A stretch of DNA of 9,346 bases from an uncultured Bacteroidia bacterium. GTDB lineage: Bacteria; Bacteroidota; Bacteroidia; Bacteroidales; Prolixibacteraceae. Below the pieces are notes generated by a model. The model saw only the letters and a program-made list of their open reading frames with translations. It searched no databases and was not told where the DNA came from. Shown piece after piece: positions 6,698 through 9,346 of the stretch; the stretch's first letter is position 1; every line of letters begins with the position of its first letter. The stretch lies in NCBI GenBank assembly GCA_903859795.1, contig CAIOOC010000716.1, positions 1-9,346 of the forward strand, written 5' to 3'. A program made the translations under genes and the position numbers.

Positions 6698-8062
6698 TTA
6701 AAATGAGAAAATTGTCTCTTTAAAGATTTCCGAAATTGTAGGATGGGGGAAGATGACTTCTTCCATCTCTTTGATTGTCATTTCCATTTCGATGGCCATC
6801 GAGGCGCCGTAAATAATTTCGCCGGATGGATTTCCAAGGATATGAACGCCAAGAACTTCGCCGTATTTTGCTCCGATAAGCACTTTACAAAGACCACTTC
6901 CACCTTCGTTTTCAGCGATAAAGCGACCAGCAAAGGCCAACGGTAATTTTGCAACCTTATACTCAATATTCTGAGCTTTTGCGCTCTCTTCGGTCAGTCC
7001 GACACCTGAGAACTCAGGATTTGTGTAAACTACTCCAGGAATTGCATTGTAGCGCATCTGATCGTTGCGTCCTGTGAGGTTGTTTACCACAACTTCGCCT
7101 TCACGACTTGCAGTATGAGCCAGTAATGAGAATCCCGTTACGTCACCTGCTGCAAAAACATTAGGAACATTGGTACGCATTTTTTCGTCTACCTTAATGC
7201 CACCGCGATTAAGTTCGACTCCAATATTTTCAAGACCAAAACCTGTTGTATTAGGCTTGCGACCAACGCTTACAAGGATCTTTTCACCTGTAACAGAAGC
7301 TGTTTTCCCACCCTTTTCGAAGAATACTTCATTCCCTTTAACCTCAGTAACCTTAGCTGAAAGATTGAATGTGATCCCTTTCTTTGTGTATTCTTTTCTG
7401 AGCATTTCGCTCATTTCGCGGTCCATCCCTGTGAGGATTTCATCAAGCATCTCGATAATGGTAACCTTTGTTCCCAGACTGTTGTAGAAGCTGGCAAATT
7501 CAAGTCCGATAACTCCACCGCCAATAATTACAAGAGAATCTGGTCTTTCCTTTAATTCAAGGATTTCGCGGTTGGTCAGAATTAATTCACCAGGAGCCCC
7601 AAGCCCAGGAATCGGTGGCATAAAGGCTTCAGAACCGGTACAAATTAATAGGTTGGCAGCAACAACTTCGTTACCTCCAACTGTAATTGCAATTCCTTCA
7701 GCTGAACGACCTTTAATATAGGCTGAATCCTTGATCACCTCAACATGATGTTCTTTCATTTTCATGCCAACTCCGCCTACTAATTTTTTAACAACTTTTT
7801 GCTTGCGGGCCATCATTTTTGAAAAATCGAAGGTCACCTCTTTGGTTTCAACACCATATTTACTGCTTGCTACGGCATTGTCATAGATTTTAGCACTGTA
7901 TAACAGGGTTTTTGTAGGAATACACCCTTCATTGAGGCATACTCCGCCCAATTCTCCCTTTTCAATTAAAACGACCTTAAGTCCCTTTTTGCCAGCTCTT
8001 TCGGCGGCCACATAACCAGCAGGTCCACCGCCAATTATAGCTAAATCGAATGTTGTACTCAT
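6698..8062 (-). CDS. lpdA: Dihydrolipoyl dehydrogenase (E3)
   Basis: This is a full-length, 454-residue FAD flavoprotein disulfide reductase. It reoxidises the dihydrolipoyl arm of E2 and reduces NAD+. The FAD-binding loop GGGPAGY is at 11-17, the redox-active disulfide GGVCLNEGC gives C42 and C47, the NAD domain loop GGGVIGLE is at 181-188 with E204 at the end of the following strand (NAD rather than NADP), the second FAD contact AAGDV is at 304-308, and the interface catalytic pair H440/E445 sits in HPTISE. Length and all key residues are normal. It starts 18 bases after the E2 stop and precedes E1, so it is very likely cotranscribed with and dedicated to this complex, although E3 proteins are often shared with 2-oxoglutarate dehydrogenase and the glycine cleavage system. 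Cytoplasmic. Confidence 0.97.
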   Translation of the reverse strand: MSTTFDLAIIGGGPAGYVAAERAGKKGLKVVLIEKGELGGVCLNEGCIPTKTLLYSAKIYDNAVASSKYGVETKEVTFDFSKMMARKQKVVKKLVGGVGMKMKEHHVEVIKDSAYIKGRSAEGIAITVGGNEVVAANLLICTGSEAFMPPIPGLGAPGELILTNREILELKERPDSLVIIGGGVIGLEFASFYNSLGTKVTIIEMLDEILTGMDREMSEMLRKEYTKKGITFNLSAKVTEVKGNEVFFEKGGKTASVTGEKILVSVGRKPNTTGFGLENIGVELNRGGIKVDEKMRTNVPNVFAAGDVTGFSLLAHTASREGEVVVNNLTGRNDQMRYNAIPGVVYTNPEFSGVGLTEESAKAQNIEYKVAKLPLAFAGRFIAENEGGSGLCKVLIGAKYGEVLGVHILGNPSGEIIYGASMAIEMEMTIKEMEEVIFPHPTISEIFKETIFSF

Positions 8063-8080
8063 CTGTTTATCATTTATTTA

Positions 8081-9346
8081 TTAAAGTTCAAATTCAAGGT
8101 TTTCAATTTCGGTTGCGATCTGTTTTAGGAATCGTGTTGCTTCGCCACCGTCGAGAGCCTGGTGGTCATAAGTTAAACTAAGGCCGATATAGGGAACAAA
8201 ACCGTAGGCTCCGTCGCCTAAATCCTTAGGACGTGGAACGATCGTGTTTACTCCCAGTATTCCAACCTGAGGAAGGTTGATTACGGGTGTAAACATCTCG
8301 ACGCCATAATTTCCAAGATTTGAGACAGTAAACGAAGCGGCTTCTGATGAGAGCAACTCAGGATTGATCGCCCCTTTTCGGCAGGATACCGCAATTTCGC
8401 GCATCTGGTTTGACAGTCCCTGAATGGAAAGGTCATCTGCATTTCGTATCGCAGGGACCATCAGTCCGCGATCGGTGTCGACCGCTATTCCAAGGTGTAT
8501 TTTGTTGAAATATTTCACACTGTCGCCAAGAAAATGGGCATTAGCCTGTGGAAATTTCCGCAGCGCTTTTACCACTGCAAAACAAACCATATCATTAAGG
8601 GTAATGTTCACAGGATATCCGTTATCATTCGCTTTTTTAACTTTTCTGCGCAGCTCGAGCATTCTGCGCGCATCAGCACCCAGGTGGTGTGTCAATTGTG
8701 CCGAATTCTGCAATGACTGGTGCATTGCCTTGGCAATCAACTTGCGGATGTTGGACAATTTTTTGATTTCGAAATCGTTGGCGTATATCGGATTCGGGGC
8801 CGTCAGGTCTTTTGCCTTTACCGCGCCGCCCAGACCGGTTCCTGCAGATGCAGGCTGTAAATGTTCTTCATCAGCTATCTTCCTTGCGAGTGGTGTTGTT
8901 TTGGGATGACTGTCGATCACCCCCTTTACATCCTGTTCAATAATACGGCCATTGGGTCCGGTTCCTTTCAACCCTTCCAGTTGGATACCCTCTTTTTCGG
9001 CAAGATGCTTTGCTCTTGGAGAGACAGCTCCTGTGCCGGCAGACAGACTTCCCGGGGAAGTTCCTATAGTTTCTTTATTTTCTATTGTTTCTATTGTTCC
9101 TTTTGGTCCTATAATTTCTTTTGTTCCTAAAGTTTCTATAGAATCATTTGTACCTGGTTTTGAGCCACCGGGCCGGTATGAATCGACAGGTTCACCGGGA
9201 GTACCTATTACACAGACATTAGTCAGAACCGGAACTTCATCGCCCGTTTCATAGAAAAGCTCCAGAAGAGTTCCATCTACGTCTGCCTCTTCTTCAAACG
9301 AGGCTTTATCGGTTTCGTAGGCAAAGAGAATGTCTCCCTTTTTTAC
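8081..9346 (-). CDS. 2-oxoacid dehydrogenase E2, dihydrolipoyl acyltransferase (5' end outside window)
   Basis: The frame is open from the right edge to TAA at 8083-8081, giving 421 residues without the N-terminus. It begins inside a lipoyl domain: ETDKASFE carries the lipoylated lysine (visible residue 14, bases 9307-9305). A linker of about 60 residues follows, rich in G, T, E, I and K. Next comes a peripheral subunit-binding domain (109-143, SPRAKHLAEKEG..GTGPNGRI..DV), then a second similar segment (149-181, TTPLARKIADEE..GTGLGGAVKAKDL). The catalytic domain follows (about 190-421), with the active-site motif DHQALDG (H395, D399). E2 forms the core of the complex, accepts the acyl group from E1 and gives it to CoA. 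The frame reads through the TTG at 8971 from upstream, so that codon is not the start. It is the first visible gene of the E2-E3-E1 unit. The acyl group handled is not determined by these motifs. Confidence 0.95.
   Translation of the reverse strand, partial: VKKGDILFAYETDKASFEEEADVDGTLLELFYETGDEVPVLTNVCVIGTPGEPVDSYRPGGSKPGTNDSIETLGTKEIIGPKGTIETIENKETIGTSPGSLSAGTGAVSPRAKHLAEKEGIQLEGLKGTGPNGRIIEQDVKGVIDSHPKTTPLARKIADEEHLQPASAGTGLGGAVKAKDLTAPNPIYANDFEIKKLSNIRKLIAKAMHQSLQNSAQLTHHLGADARRMLELRRKVKKANDNGYPVNITLNDMVCFAVVKALRKFPQANAHFLGDSVKYFNKIHLGIAVDTDRGLMVPAIRNADDLSIQGLSNQMREIAVSCRKGAINPELLSSEAASFTVSNLGNYGVEMFTPVINLPQVGILGVNTIVPRPKDLGDGAYGFVPYIGLSLTYDHQALDGGEATRFLKQIATEIENLEFEL

Noticed and set aside
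8424..8909. Plus-strand open frame of 161 codons
   Set aside because: It is antisense to the E2 catalytic domain and subunit-binding domains, which are clearly the coding strand.
8081..8971. E2 as a 296-residue protein starting at TTG 8971
   Set aside because: The frame continues upstream without a stop through a subunit-binding domain, a linker and a lipoyl domain, so the gene is longer and cut by the window edge.

Overview
The window looks like a piece of a Bacteroidota chromosome, probably a Bacteroidales/Marinilabiliales-type anaerobe or facultative fermenter. That is inferred from moderately AT-rich DNA, starts that mostly lack a Shine-Dalgarno sequence, a fused alpha/beta 2-oxoacid dehydrogenase E1, and intergenic repeats of kinds I associate with this phylum (a remnant of a 23S-IVS 'four helix bundle' gene and a CGCAAAG hairpin). 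All supported genes lie on the minus strand, so transcription runs right to left. No rRNA, tRNA, CRISPR array, transposase or origin was seen.

Right half (about 4184-9346): a 2-oxoacid dehydrogenase complex in the order E2 (5' end beyond the window), E3 (lipoamide dehydrogenase), then an 822-residue single-chain E1 carrying the alpha and beta parts. Together they would decarboxylate a 2-oxoacid on thiamine diphosphate, pass the acyl group to the E2 lipoyl arm and on to CoA, and reoxidise the arm through E3 with NAD+. The substrate (pyruvate, a branched-chain oxoacid or another) cannot be fixed from the window. The E2 has an apparent tandem pair of subunit-binding domains, and the E1 carries insertions relative to textbook E1.

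Middle (3947-4183): an intergenic region with a long imperfect hairpin built from 8-base CGCAAAG units, a smaller degenerate repeat tract and a perfect 12-base palindrome. It separates the complex from the next transcription unit.

Left half (1-3946): a divergent PHP-domain protein, a sorbitol-6-phosphate-dehydrogenase-like SDR with an added N-terminal domain (2 bases after the PHP stop), and a zinc-dependent medium-chain dehydrogenase resembling L-sorbose-1-phosphate reductase (cut by the left edge). This looks like an operon interconverting phosphorylated hexitols and ketoses, with the PHP protein possibly a phosphatase or other hydrolase. Between the SDR and the zinc dehydrogenase sits a short element: a four-helix-bundle gene missing its middle, flanked by inverted GCCAGT-rich repeats.

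The most unusual points are the repeat-flanked, internally deleted four-helix-bundle gene; the PHP protein of unknown activity coupled to hexitol-phosphate redox enzymes; the N-terminally extended SDR; and the E1/E2 architecture.
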